Source: Dichetophora obliterata (Eukaryota > Arthropoda > Insecta > Diptera > Sciomyzidae). From it: a DNA stretch of 64,000 nucleotides. This document shows, piece by piece, positions 36,596 to 47,535 of this stretch. The position numbers were made by a program, and so were the translations under genes. Each line of letters starts with the position of its first letter. Position 1 is the first letter of the stretch. Below the pieces are notes generated by a model. That model was not told the origin of the DNA, did not search any database, and was given only the letters and a program-made list of their open reading frames with translations. The stretch lies in contig OY986437.1 in assembly GCA_963920525.1 (NCBI GenBank), forward strand, positions 29,617,063-29,681,062. The letters run 5' to 3'.

Positions 36596-36841
36596 AAAAG
36601 ATGCTCAATTTTAATAACAATCATATAAATTACTTCAACAGCTGCACGAAATCCTATTTTAATTGATTGATAAAAAAAAAAAATTAAAAAAGCAAAATAG
36701 TTTCAGCCATGACAGATTCTTTTTAATTATTCCTTTCTCATCGCATTCTCATCGGTTGCAGATTTTGTATAAGCAGTCAGTTGCCTTTTGTCAGTTATGG
36801 TAGTTGCTCTCAGTCGTGCGACTACCTCTATCCTTCTACCA

Positions 36842-37125
36842 TGATTTGTTCTATGCATTAATTTTCTTGATTTCTTTTCATCCATACTGACAGTTCAACC
36901 GAGCTCGCTCTCAAGTGCCACAACCTTATAAATGAGCCCATAGCAGAACTAGACAAGGTAGAGTTAGGGTTGAATGTGTTCTCTTTCTTAGTGACCATAA
37001 CTGTCAAACTCAGCCATTTTGGTATTTTTGCCAATTTCTGTTGCAGATTTTGTATTAAATGTTAACTTCGTTAGGCTATCCGCCCTCACACTACCTTGAC
37101 TAATTTTGCCATGTATGAGCCTTGA
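36842..37125. mobile_element. hAT MITE (45668-type), right half, interrupted
   Basis: Sequence from 36845 to 36938 matches the right half of 45668-45847 (GCATTAATTTTCTT, ACAGTTC.ACCGAGCTCGCTC, GCCACAACCTTATAAATGAG). Its last three terminal bases resume after the inserted element 36939-37114 as CCTTGAAC. The left half is replaced by the end of a CATGGTA-type element, whose TACCATG terminus abuts at 36841. Confidence 0.7.
36939..37114. mobile_element. hAT MITE inserted into another MITE's terminus
   Basis: Ends of the form CAT.GCA.AA.TAG(A/T)CAAGGTAG, inverted, are flanked by AATGAGCC (36931-36938) and TATGAGCC (37115-37122), an 8-bp TSD with one mismatch. The TSD sequence is part of the host MITE's TIR. 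A related end lies at 24758-24800. Confidence 0.8.
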
Positions 37126-37524
37126 ACAAATGCTTGTGAAAGTTCTCCGTACATGGGCGGCAGTGTTGCTGTTTTCACTTCAATTGAAGTGTTTCAGTTT
37201 TTTTTCGAGGCTCAAACTTCAACACTTCCTCTTTGTCATGAAGACTTCCATTTGGTGCGAAGTGCAATTTCTTTTTGAAAATGACAATTATGATAACTAG
37301 TTGTTCGCCAGGAAGTGTTGACAGTTTTTATGGAAAACATAAGCTGCCAAAAAAATTATTCACAAATTCACTTCATTCAACTTCACACTACATCATCTCT
37401 TCTGAAGACTTTAAAGTGAGTCGGTTGAGTGAAACTAGTGTAAACTAGCACAAAGAGAGCGCTTTCAATCGGCCATTGTCAATAAGTGAAAACATAACCA
37501 TGGTGTAAGAAAACCAGGTGTTAG

Positions 37525-37700
37525 CATGGTATATGGATAGAGGTTAGCTGCAGCTCTGACTGTGCTCTTTCCATACTGCCATGTCTGTCAAATTCAGCTG
37601 TGTGGCGAATGGAAACAAAAGAAAAGAAAGTTTTGCTTCGTTTTGACATTTCCGGCAGTATGCTCTCATCTGGTGCATATACCTGCATTCTTCTACCATG
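37525..37700. mobile_element. CATGGTA hAT MITE with perfect 8-bp TSD
   Basis: The ends CATGGTATATGGATAGAGGT / inverted CATGGTAGAAGAATGCAGGT are flanked by GGTGTTAG at 37517-37524 and 37701-37708. It contains TGTCAAATTCAGCTG and GTTTTGACATT blocks that recur at 37838-37974. Confidence 0.88.
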
Positions 37701-37789
37701 GGTGTTAGTGAGTTTTTGACAACACCATGAATTTCTTTGCTTCTGTCAAAAAATTGTAAGCGAAAGAGCAGAACTGTTGATAGTTGTCA

Positions 37790-38022
37790 AATTGTGTTAT
37801 TTGTTTAAGTTGTTAGATGATGTGATATAGTTTTTATCATGGTATAAGGATAGAGGTAGCTGCAGCGCTGACTGTGCTCTCTTTCCATACTGCCATGTCT
37901 GTCAAATCCAGCTGAGAGGCTAATGAAAACAAAAGAAAAGAAGAAAGTTTTGCTTCGTTTTGACATTCCCGGCTAATTGTGTTAGTTGTTTGAGTTGTTA
38001 GATGATGTGCTATAGTTTTTAT
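37790..38022. repeat. 48-bp direct repeats around a truncated MITE
   Basis: 37790-37837 and 37975-38022 are direct copies with about four differences. Each contains GTTGTTAGATGATGTG and TATAGTTTTTAT. Between them lies the first 137 bp of a CATGGTA MITE, ending abruptly after CCCGG. A 48-bp TSD is not expected of hAT, so this looks like a local duplication or repair product. Confidence 0.8.
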
Positions 38023-38452
38023 TGTGCGAATTAAGTGTAAATAAATATTTAATGCAATTGTGCCGTGTTGTGTTGACAAAAAGTTATTGCAGTTGTCTTC
38101 GCCGATTTGCAAAGTTTGTTATTGAATGTTTTGGCCATTTTATCAGAAGCGTGCGCTGGAAGGTGCCGCCGAAATGAAGCTTTAGCCAGTAGTCAAATTG
38201 TCTTGCATTCATATCGTTGTTGTTTTTTTTCATAACGCACAGCGTCTCATACATTTTTTATTGTTTTCCAACTTTATTCTCACTTTAATCTCAGTAAAAA
38301 TCTTATAAACTTGCAGAAAGACACGAATTTAACAAAATTTGTTTTCATTGTAATTCACCATCAGCTGTTTTTGACAAGAGCGGGAAATTATAATTTTATC
38401 ATTTTGAGAGAGAATTGTCAAACTCACTAACACCGCTATTTCTTACACCATT

Positions 38453-39051
38453 AACATAACCAATAGCCGCAGACATCAATCCACCTCTGGCAACGAGCTT
38501 CCTTTTAAGGCACTGAATAGAATTTAACATCACAAACTGAAAAGATTTTCGCACAAATCACACACGATTTTTTACAACTTTCATGATTTTAAATTTTTAC
38601 TTGTTTATTTAAACGCATAAAAATTCTTATTTGATTTTTATGATTTTAGTTTTCGACGCTTGCTTTCTTTTTCGCTTTCCTTCACTAACAGCTGTTTTTG
38701 CCAGGCTATGTTTTCCTGATCAAGAGAAAATAAGCAGTTGTCAACACTACCTGTATAATTCTGCCATGGGTCATAGCTTTCAAGAGCTGAAATGGCCATT
38801 TCGTTAGTTCGCTGTGATTACATTTTTCAACTGATTACATTGAATTCCATTTTTAATTCATTGATACTTTTTATATTCAAGCAATATTGTAGTTTTTTCA
38901 TAAATAAAAATATTTATACATCTCCATCCATTAAATTAGAAGTTATTTCATCGATGTATTTTACACTAAAACATGACTTTAAAATTACATTAAGCATTAA
39001 TTGGCAAAAGCTTCAAGAGTATGATGCACTAAGTCATACACAGTACACCTG
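38453..39051. other. 3' flank of the Myb/SANT gene
   Basis: Contains no element boundary I can fix. On the minus strand a possible ATTAAA poly(A) signal lies near 38853, about 200 nt beyond the stop of the 39052 gene. A small TIR end (TACC..CTGCCATGG) near 38748-38770 resembles that of the 36939-type MITEs. Confidence 0.35.
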
Positions 39052-40278
39052 TCAATTACAGGAGAACGCATATTTGTCCGGCAGCTTACCCGTACCTGCT
39101 AAAAATATGAGCTCTTGTATTTTTAGCTTCAATAAGGAACGTGCATAGGAGTCACGTACATTAGCCAACTGTAGACCCACACTCTGGCCAAAAACTTCGC
39201 ATTCACTTTTTTCCGTGGGTGTCAGCCAATTGGTTGTAGGTGGTTGCATACTCCAAGCAGGTTTTGGTTCCATTTTAGTGCATGTCAACGGTGTTGATTG
39301 CTGACCCTGTTCCGTCGGCGTAGCAACTGACGCTGGGTTTTGTTGGGACTGTTTCTCCAATTGGACCAAAGCTTTCTTGTGTTCAAACAGCATATGCTCC
39401 TGTTCTCCAGAGCTGTTTTCTGAGTGTGTTTGAATTGAGAAAAGTCGTGGTCGCTTTCGTCTGGTTGATTGCCTTTTTGGTGGTATTGTGTTTTCCTTCA
39501 AAGTACATACATTCATCTTATTTATCTAAGAATAATTAATTTATCTTAATGTTTTCTTACCTCCTCTGCTGCTAATTCAGCTGATGGAGCTTTCTCAAAG
39601 CGTTTTGTTGTAGCACTGTTGGTATCTTCAGCACATAAGGATTCGCACAGTAGAGAAGGTATCAGCGGCTCACCGCTGGTATCGATACTGCGCAAAGATG
39701 CTTGTTTAAAAAATGCATAGTACTCCCAGATAATAAGCTCTTGCAAACCACGTTCCTCTTTGAGACGATTTTTCTTGTATGTTTGTAGCATGTTGCGAAA
39801 CTTTAGATCGCACACCTCGCCAGTTATTACATAGCCACCCAGACGTCCCATTTCATTGGCAATTTCATTCCATAGATCTTTTTTCTGGCGCAGACGCTGA
39901 GCAAAGTCTCGATCCATTTCGAAACGCATTGTCAGCATCATTTTAATGCTCTCCTGTGTCCAACGAAAGTATTGCCCCGAGTTTGATGGCGTTCCAGCTG
40001 CTGTGTAATTTTCACCACCAGATTTGTTACAAAAAATGGAACTTTCATCAAAGCCCAGCAGCACGTGAGGGTCATCGCCATCTTCATCAATTTCTAAATT
40101 AGAAATATTTAATATTTACTTAATTCATACTTATATCTCTTAATATCCTCACTAACCTTCGTTTTTCATTACTTTCATCGAAATATTGAACTTTTTCGTT
40201 TTCCTCTGTTGTGTGTCCTTCGTTGCTGCAGCTATTAATGTTCGCTGCCACCATCAAACTCATCAACAATACCACCAT
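39052..40278 (-). CDS. Myb/SANT-like (trihelix) DNA-binding protein, 3 exons
   Basis: Minus-strand model: exon 1 40278-40173 (ATG in context ACCAAAATGG, 35 codons plus one base), intron 40172-40094 (GTAATG...TTTAG), exon 2 40093-39561, intron from 39560 (GTAAGA), exon 3 to the TGA at 39052-39054. Three in-phase acceptors for the second intron exist, giving 35, 44 or 65 nt; I favour 65 nt (exon 3 from 39495), giving about 360 residues. Residues 78-150 form a Myb/SANT-like domain: FRWTQESIKMMLTMRFE, then KKDLWNEIANEMG and CDLKFRNMLQTYKKN, with W80, W110, F134 and Y141 as core aromatics. An acidic segment precedes it. Exon 3 has a basic NLS-like PKRQSTRRKRPR, a Gln/Thr-rich linker and a helical C-terminus (SLLKLKIQELIF) that may mediate self-association. 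Known: such proteins are nuclear regulators or domesticated transposon accessory proteins. Inference: this is an intact gene, since all joins keep frame. Confidence 0.8.
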
Positions 40279-41106
40279 TTTGGTGAAACGTCAAATGCAG
40301 TGTTGAATCACCACCGCAATCTCAAAATCGTTGCCATCAACATAGCAACAACAATAAAAACAAACCAAAAATACACATTACACGAGACTCGTTGTGTCAT
40401 AAGACTGTTCAGTGAGTCAAAAGATGCTGCAAAATAAAAGAGCAGGGATGCATAGATGCATAAATTAAAGAGCTTAGTTCCCAGAGAAATAAAAATTAAT
40501 TACGACAACCCAGAAGAAAAGGGCATCAGCTTTGATGACAATTGTCAAGGGATTTTATTATTGTTAAAAACGTGTACGAAACTCTATTACATAATGTGTA
40601 AAGCGGTCCATACACGAGCGTATAAGCTCTGCAACATGTACGCATACTTTGCTTTGGTTTTGCCATACACTATGAGGACATGTCCACGGACTTGTTGGGA
40701 TACCACACTTTATTTATTTTGCCATTTATTTCTTTTATTTTGATTTTAACACTATGCAAACATCAACATAAATGTCAAATAGTGCGCCAAAAACATACAA
40801 ATTAGACATTAGCTGCATTCCAGTGGCACTAGATCAGATGAAATCTCAGTGGAATAACTTTTGTTCAGCTTTAAAACAGTTTGGCACCACTGCTTTGAAA
40901 CAGCTGTTTGAAGCACAATAACAAAAGAAAACAGCAAAGCGCTCATTGAGCGATAAAACGTCAACATACGAAAATGAATAGTTATTTAGATTTGCCAACT
41001 ATGTTTGTTTTGATAAAAAATGCTTGAAACTTTGCAGCATTTTAAGATCAGAAATAGAGTTAAAAATTCAGCTAGTTCTAATTTTTGTTTTAGTTTTGTT
41101 AATAAA

Positions 41107-41316
41107 ATGGAGCCGCGATCTAGATCAACTACCAGGGGAATACAGCTATTTAGTACGCGGTCAATGCTACAAACAGTACAGAATGTTGTACAACCAGAAG
41201 CTCTGCCCTCAAAAAATCAAAATTTTTTTATTTTTGGCAGACCAACTGACGAAACTTCAAAATCGTCAGCAGACAGCGCCACAAACAGGCAAACATCGCA
41301 GTTCTGTTATTTTTAA
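41107..41316 (+). other. Unrecognised 69-codon frame
   Basis: Starts MEPRSRSTTRGIQLFSTRSM and is Ser/Thr/Gln-rich, ending NRQTSQFCYF. Composition is more protein-like than neighbouring frames, but no domain or splice site supports it. It could be the N-terminus of a transposon ORF or chance. Confidence 0.25.
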
Positions 41317-41319
41317 TTC

Positions 41320-41870
41320 AACTTACGTTAGTGTATTTTACTTCGTTGTTGTTTTGCATATAAACGCAAATACACATATAGCTATGTTATGGTGCCGGTC
41401 ATATGATCCCCGATCACGTCCTTTCTTATGATCTTTTTCATTTGATGAACTCAGTGACCAATGTATGTTATTCTCAGAGTCATATGATCCCAGAAAATTA
41501 GTAATCTTCTTGCTACTTTTAGTACTTTATCAATCGATAAGTGTTGCTATTAAGCAGGTTTTTTTACTGATTTCATACATTTCGTACTTAAAGTGTACTA
41601 TTTTGATACAAAAACACAAATATATTGAATAATTTCACAACGCAACACTTCTTTGATCCCGTGATTTGGTATGGACAGCCAAATAATTTGATGACCATGG
41701 TGGCCAAAATTTGTTCCCTCGCTTACCCTCTCAAATTTCCTATTTACATTGAAACAACAAATCATAGCCGTGATGTTCCCGTGACCACCACCATATCATA
41801 GGCAAAACACGCGTAAATAAAAGGACCTTTGGACGTTTTTTGTACCTAGTGGAACACAACATGGCGGTAC
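41320..41870. repeat. Divergent pieces of the 18189-type MITE
   Basis: 'cttcgttgttgttttgcata' with 'gcaaataca' (41340-41378), and 'cgcgtaaata..ggac.tttggacgt' (41810-41845), appear in the same order as in 18189-18507 but about 400 bp further apart. The intervening sequence begins GGTGCCGGTCATATGATCC and ends with a loosely inverted GTGACCACCACCATAT, so another element may have split it. Confidence 0.45.
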
Positions 41871-42573
41871 GAATTGGTGTGAAATAGCGAGCGTTTAAAC
41901 TTTTCATACCGGGGTGTCACTCGGAGGCTTGGTTTTTGTTGTTTTTTTTTTTGCAATGGCATCTGCTGGTGTGACAGAACACACCGTAGCCGGACAATTT
42001 TTATTTTCTAATTTGACAGGCGTGTATTGATCAAATCATTTGATATTGAGAATCAAATGATTGAATTAATCCAAATTTGTTGTTTTTTCCAGCTGAAAAT
42101 GAACTATGCGAAAGTGAAAATTAACTTCGAACATAATAAAAATTTTGATGACGCTCAAGACCTGAATCAGTTAGTCAAATAGAGTAAAAACTAAAATAAG
42201 GGATTAGCTTAATCATTGGATTTTCGTCTGAACATAGCCAAAGATTGTATGTATTCCACACGCCAGTGGAACTTACACGTTGCACGCCCGTAGCCCCATT
42301 TGTATTTATAACTTAATTCACATAATATTTTTATAGTTAAATTCGAGCTAATTTAAAAAAAAAACAACTTATGTTAAGTGTGAAAAAGAAATAGTTAGGC
42401 AATTCACAGTTCGATATAATATTGTAATGTGATAATATTGTAATGTGGGTAATTTAATAACTATGAGCGTGACATTCTAGGCCAGGTAATTGTTAATGTT
42501 GAATCAGTTGTTTTCATGAAAGAAGGAAGAAGAATGTAACAAGTTAGAAGTTTGTTTTTGTTTTGGAATCATT

Positions 42574-42856
42574 CATGGTAGCCGTGACAGTTTTTTGGCG
42601 ATTGGTAGTTGTCAAAAACAGCTAAAGAAGTTGTAGTTTGCTGCTGTTGACTAGCTATGTGCTTATTTTTAACTTTTCTTTGATCTATTAAATTTATTCG
42701 CGAAGTTTATTCAAATGTTGTTAGTTTGCTGCGGTTGACTAGCTATGTTTAAGTCGTCGCTTTTTTTTCACTTTTCTTTGATTAATTGCATCAAGAGCTA
42801 ATTTTGACAACTACCCATCGCCGCTCGTGAGAAAAAAGCCAGTCTATGCTACCTTG
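42574..42856. mobile_element. CATGGTAG-ended MITE with internal duplication
   Basis: The left end CATGGTAGCCGTGACAGTTT and the right end reading inverted CAAGGTAGCATAGACTGGCT continue inward to a shared GG.TAGTTGTCAAAA. Inside, a block of about 40 bp with GTTGACTAGCTATGT is present twice (about 42645 and 42733). No TSD seen. Confidence 0.65.
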
Positions 42857-43206
42857 TCAGTAATTGAGCCATGGAATCAACAAAAATAAACCTCGAATCT
42901 GGGTATGAGTGAAAAAGAAAAGTTATTGTCTGGGTTGTGTGCTGCTTGCGTAGTTATCAGTTTACACGCTGCAATAACATGCCTAAGCGCATGTACATAT
43001 TAATCAGACCTGCGTAACTTGTGTTTGCATTTAAAACAAAAACAACAAAGTAATCAGACTTGTAAGAAGCCAAGAATTACGCTATTACGCATTCATCAGT
43101 CCGATTTACAATAAACTGTGAATTAGCTAAATATACATTATGCACAGTTGATTATCGTTGACTACACAAGGCGACATATTGAAAGAAATGTCAATGTTTC
43201 GGTACA

Positions 43207-44412
43207 CAGAGCCAAAACAACCTAATAAAATAGAAGAAAATCAATAAGATTTCTCTATGGTTTTCATCCAAGAAGATTGTCTTATTAAAACCATAGAGAA
43301 AATCTTATTAAAACTATGAGCTTTTTTTATTACGTAAACCACATAATTTTAAGAAGAATCTTTTTGTTTTTTATACGAACACTTTTAAAAACAATAAGAA
43401 AATCTTATCAAAACTTCTTGGTTTTTATGAAGAAATCTTAAAGATTTAATAAAATTTATTTTTGAATTTTAATAAGGACATCTGATTGATTTAATAGCAT
43501 TTCTTTTTAAATTTTAATAAGGAAATCTTTTTAAATCAAAATGGAATCTTATTAACCTTTTACCTAGAAATATTTCTTTAATTGTCTGTGATATTAAATA
43601 AAAAGACATTTTGATGGCTTATTACAATTCATTAGGAAATAAAATTGGTATATGTATATACAAAATACATCTGTTAAAATATAATTTCACAAAAAGCAAA
43701 AAAAAAAAATTCAAAGTTGTTGTCCTCAATCTCCATTTTTTGAAGAACCTCCTCCGAAATTACTCCATAAATTTTTAGTAAAGTCGCAATTGAGTCACTC
43801 AAGCCCCACGACTAAATTTTGGCTTGAGTTTCCAGAATTTCAGCCTCGTCGAAAACAAGTTCGGGAACATAAGTATCATTATCCATTATCACATATTTTT
43901 ATTTTACTTTAAATAAATTAAATCCATAAAATGCATTCATGAATTCACTTCACAATTACGACTGAAAGCTAAAGAAAAGAATAAGAAAAATTTTCACCGT
44001 ATTACTTTCTTAAAAGGGTGTTTAATAAAAAATCTTATAAAAGCAGATCAAAAAGATTTTCTTATTAATTTAAGGTCTCTTCTTAAACTTAGGAGAGAGA
44101 AAAAAACATTTTCTTATTAAAGTAAAGTATTAATAAGATTACCACATCATTTCATTCATTTAATTAGAAACCTTATTATTAAATGTTTGATAGTAGCTGT
44201 AAATCTTTAATAAGATTTTCTCTATGGAATTAAAAAGAAAATCTTTTAATTCCATAGAGAATTAAAAAGATTATTAGAGAATTAATTCTCTATGGAATTA
44301 AAAGATTTTCTCTATGGAAAATTCTTATTATTTGGTAGTATTAATAAGAAAATCTAATAAAATAGCTCGATTAGGTGGTCTTATTGATTTTATGTGGTGG
44401 TTTTTGGCTGTG
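43207..44412. mobile_element. TIR element packed with AATCTTATT motifs
   Basis: Ends CAGAGCCAAAACAACC / inverted CACAGCCAAAAACCACC. Within 1.2 kb the motif GAAAATCTTATTA or its complement recurs many times, often joined to CTCTATGGAATT or CCATAGAGAAAATC. The dense two-strand motif pattern is what many transposons show near their ends, but here it nearly fills the element. A short protein-like remnant lies on the minus strand (43713-43886). Confidence 0.7.
43713..43886 (-). pseudogene. N-terminal ORF remnant with SAM-like segment
   Basis: From ATG at 43886 the frame reads MDNDTYVPELVFDEAEILE, meets a TAG at codon 25, then continues SWGLSDSIATLLKIYGVIS and EEVLQKMEIEDNNF before an A-rich stretch. 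The second part has the 'W.L......L..yGV..e.L..m..eD' spacing of a SAM domain. It is probably the first exon of the protein of an autonomous relative of 43207-44412. The SAM assignment is by pattern only. Confidence 0.4.
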
Positions 44413-44603
44413 TGTAGTCCCTATAAATGTTTGATGCGTTTAACTTAACTAACTACAAAAATAAATCATTTAAATTTTTATGGAAATTTTTATTAAAATT
44501 TCACAAATGTGTACCGAAATTTGTGCAATGCGACATTCACAAAATATTTGTCTCGGGTCAATATCGTGGTTTTTCAACGAAAATGAATGCAAATAAAGCA
44601 TTC

Positions 44604-45150
44604 TTATAGCACATTCTTTTCTGAAAAAAATGCATTATCTCACAGAATGCAGAATTTTTTAGATTCTGACTTGAAATTACAGAATGTTGACTTTTTTTGA
44701 GCTGAGAAAAGAACGGAAAAATGCAATGTTTTTTAATTTAATCTTGGCTGCACTGTTGTTTTCAATTCTGATGTATTTACGATTGAGGTTATGCATTGTG
44801 CCGACTGTATGGAATTTTTACCAAATTTGGATCGATCAATTCAGTTTTATTAAATCTAGCCACTTTGATCAAAAATATATTGGATTCAATTTCAGCAATT
44901 TTTTCAAATGGCAATTTTTTGCTTCTCACAATTGTTACAGCACAAAATATTAATGTCAAAATTATTTTATTTTGTGTTGGTATTATTAGAGAGCAGAATG
45001 TAGAACCGTCGAATTTCACAGGTCAGAAAATTCTGCATTTGTTATACTTTTGCGGTCAGCATTTTTGAGAAAAGAACAGAAATGCAGAACTCTTGAAGAG
45101 TTTAGAAAAAGTGCAGAAAAGAAAAGTTTACAGAAAAGAATGCGCTATTA
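44604..45150. mobile_element. MITE, GCACATTCTTTTCTG ends
   Basis: TTATAGCACATTCTTTTCTG pairs with CAGAAAAGAATGCGCTATTA. 'AGAATGCAGAA', 'ATTCTGACTTG' and similar motifs recur inside. A piece of the same family (CGCATTCTTTTCTG) lies at 47130 inside the hAT element. Long frames here are rich in Phe/Ile and are not supported as genes. Confidence 0.7.
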
Positions 45151-45467
45151 GAGGGCTTCATATTTTCAAATTCATAACTTTTCCATGTTTATCGCACGAA
45201 ATTTACAAACGAATGAAGTGGAATGAAGGTGGCATGAATGATAATCTTGTCATGCAGCAGAATGAGAGAGAATTTAGACCAACTTGACTGACATTCATAA
45301 GCGATAATGTGTACCCCACTTAAAGCTATCGTAATAAAGTTCTACAGGTAGGTAGAGAAGTATTGCAAGCGATACCTTGTAGCTAGTAGAAAAATAAAAA
45401 TATTTCATCTTTCATTTGAATACACAAAAATTTTATTTCGAAAGAAACCTACTTCTTCACTTTCAAA

Positions 45468-45630
45468 TGTTCATCGATGGGTTTTAGAGTTTAAACGTGG
45501 TCGTATAAGCGTTGAAGATGAACAACCAAAAAGCGCAACAACACCATAAATCATTGAGCAAATGCATCATATTGTTTGTGAAGATCGAAGTGCTACAAGG
45601 CAAATTCGTGGAAACAGCTCTCCACTCCGT
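45468..45630 (+). pseudogene. mariner transposase fragment
   Basis: The frame RWVLEFKRGRISVEDEQPKS followed by a stop and IIEQMHHIVCEDRSATRQIR matches the mariner helix-turn-helix and linker region ('W...FK.GR.s.eD..R.G.P...tp..i..v...v..DRr'). Only about 50 codons remain. The catalytic domain is absent, and the DNA downstream is interrupted by the MITE at 45668. Confidence 0.7.
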
Positions 45631-45667
45631 AGTTTTCATCATTAAAAAATCCGCTCATAAGCGGGCC

Positions 45668-45847
45668 CAAGGTTCATTTATAAGGTTGTGGCACTTGAGA
45701 GAAATGCACTCTTTTCCCCACCTTTGCTCGAACTGTCACTGTGCTTTTCTCTGTTCTAAGCATTAATTTTCTTCATTTCTCTTCATCCATTCTGACAGTT
45801 CGACCGAGCTCGCTCTCAATTGCCACAACCTTATAAATGAGCCTTGA
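45668..45847. mobile_element. 180-bp hAT MITE with perfect 8-bp TSD
   Basis: The ends CAAGGTTCATTTATAAGG / CCTTATAAATGAGCCTTG extend to GTTGTGGCA(C/A)TTGAGAG. AGCGGGCC flanks both sides (45660-45667, 45848-45855). A half copy lies at 36842-37125. Confidence 0.9.
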
Positions 45848-46180
45848 GCGGGCCTTACTTCGCTAAAAAAAGCTACAATTTCTCGAAAACTGCTATGTAA
45901 TGAGTAAAGACTTTCCCCAAAAAGCTAAATTTTTGAATAAGGTTCATGTGGGGAAAGTGCCCTTGACAAAGCACAGTACCTGAAACAGAAGCTGAAAGTC
46001 GGGCTTCATATTTACGATCAAAGCTTTTGCGACAAGTGCCAAGTTATAATATTAATTGTTGGCAAAGTTTTAAGAGTTGTTAGTGAAGTTTTTATAAATT
46101 GCATATTCCTATACAAAGAGTTAGGCGAGGTATTTTCATTCGATTTGGCTTATTTTTAAATCAGCTTTGATATTGTAAGC

Positions 46181-46420
46181 GGCGGCCGTAGCCTAGTGGG
46201 TAGAGTGCGTGGCCCCTAAGCTAAAGAACCGCGGTAGCCCGGGTTCAATTCCAGCTCAGACAGAAAGTTTTTTCAATTGAATTAATTTTTCTGTTCGGTC
46301 GTCACGTCTTTGCAGACAATGGCAAACCTGAGAGAGTAAAAATTGCCATGTAAATCTTTTTGAGAACAAAAGCCGTTCGGAGTCGGCATAAAACACGACC
46401 GTAGGTCCAGTTCTCTCGGT
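46181..46420 (+). mobile_element. tRNA-derived SINE
   Basis: The head GGCGGCCGTAGCCTAGTGGG has a pol III A box (TAGCCTAGTGG, from 46189) and GGTTCAATTCC (46242-46252) is the B box. The body ends in GCCGTTCGGAGTCGGCATAAA, a core also seen alone at 33329-33395. Known: such SINEs are moved by LINE machinery; no LINE is recognised in this window. Confidence 0.82.
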
Positions 46421-46808
46421 CATTTGTGATCAAACATTTAATAACACGCACAACACAATTGATCAATGAACCTAAGGCTAAAACGGACAGTTTATTTTTT
46501 TATTTTATGTTTTAAGCAAAATTTATATATCGAATTTCATTATGATGTCTTTAAAATTGCGGCTTGAATCGAAATCACAAACAACAGACTAACAGATAAC
46601 ATGAATAGACAGATAGATATATAGCCAGATAGGCAAATGATAATGGCTTAATCTACTCAGGAGTCAATGTTGGTGAATCAAGAATCTTTTTAGAATTGCT
46701 AAAGACCCCTAAAAAAATTTAAAAACAAAAGTTATCCAAAGACTTAAATGTTTTCGTAGAGGACCTTAAACATATAAAATTTTTAGTGGCTACTAGTACA
46801 CATGTAGG

Positions 46809-47527
46809 CAAGGTTGCCAGTATTGTGGGAAAAATCCCATTCGTGGTAATTTTTAATTGATCTTGGGATTTTTTTTTGGAAATTCCCATGGTATTTTTTA
46901 ATTCAGCGTGGTATTTTTTATTTGGCGTGGGAATTCAGCGTGGTATTTTTTAATTGCATGGGAATACTATACTTAATCATAGTATTCGATGATCGAAGTA
47001 TATATACAGAATAGTAAAGCTATAAGTTTACGCTGTACATTTCTTCGAACTTACCCTTAATATAAACGATTAAATTGCATATTTGTTTTAAGAACAAGTT
47101 GACATCACAAAATTGCATAAAAACTAATATCGCATTCTTTTCTGAACAAAATTCTGACCTTAAATTCTGACCTTTTCTGAAAATTCTACATTTCTGCATG
47201 CAAGCGTTAAGCTTACAAAAGTTATTTTAAAATTAAAAAAAAAAGTGAACAAATATTTTGATTGATTTTTCGTGGTATTTTTTAATACGTATGGGATTTT
47301 TTGTGGGATTTTTAAATGCATATGGGATTTTTGGTGGTATTTTTAAAACGCGTGGTATTTTTGTGGTAATTTTAAATGATCGTGGGATTTTTTGGAATTT
47401 TATAATTGCTGTGGGAATTTTCTTTTGTTGACCTTTAGCATGGGAATTTTGGTGGTATTTAATTTATGTTACTTTGGGAAAAGGTAATTTTCGTGGGAAT
47501 TGTTTTGAATTTTGGCTGGCAACCTTG
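46809..47527. mobile_element. hAT MITE filled with TGGTATTTTT repeats
   Basis: Perfect inverted ends CAAGGTTGCCAG are flanked by CATGTAGG (46801-46808) and CATGTGGG (47528-47535), an 8-bp TSD with one change. The interior is a degenerate tandem array of GTGG(T/G)ATTTTTTAAT units. A CGCATTCTTTTCTG fragment of the 44604 family is inserted around 47125-47210. Confidence 0.85.
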
Positions 47528-47535
47528 CATGTGGG

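Larger units (their letters stand above)
37500..38452. mobile_element. TIR element with nested insert and internal duplication
   Basis: The inverted ends share TGGTGTAAGAAA and GGTGTTAGTGAGTTT. AACATAACC occurs on both sides (37491-37499, 38453-38461), compatible with an 8- or 9-bp TSD. A smaller hAT MITE sits at 37525-37700 and splits the left TIR. A truncated copy of that MITE (37838-37974) lies between 48-bp direct repeats. Confidence 0.78.

Noticed and set aside
41024..41431. A 135-codon frame
   Set aside because: Leu/Ile-rich, runs through a MITE-related repeat and has no domain.
44684..45068. Hydrophobic 89-90-codon frames that look like membrane proteins
   Set aside because: They lie wholly between the TIRs of a MITE and are due to T-rich sequence.
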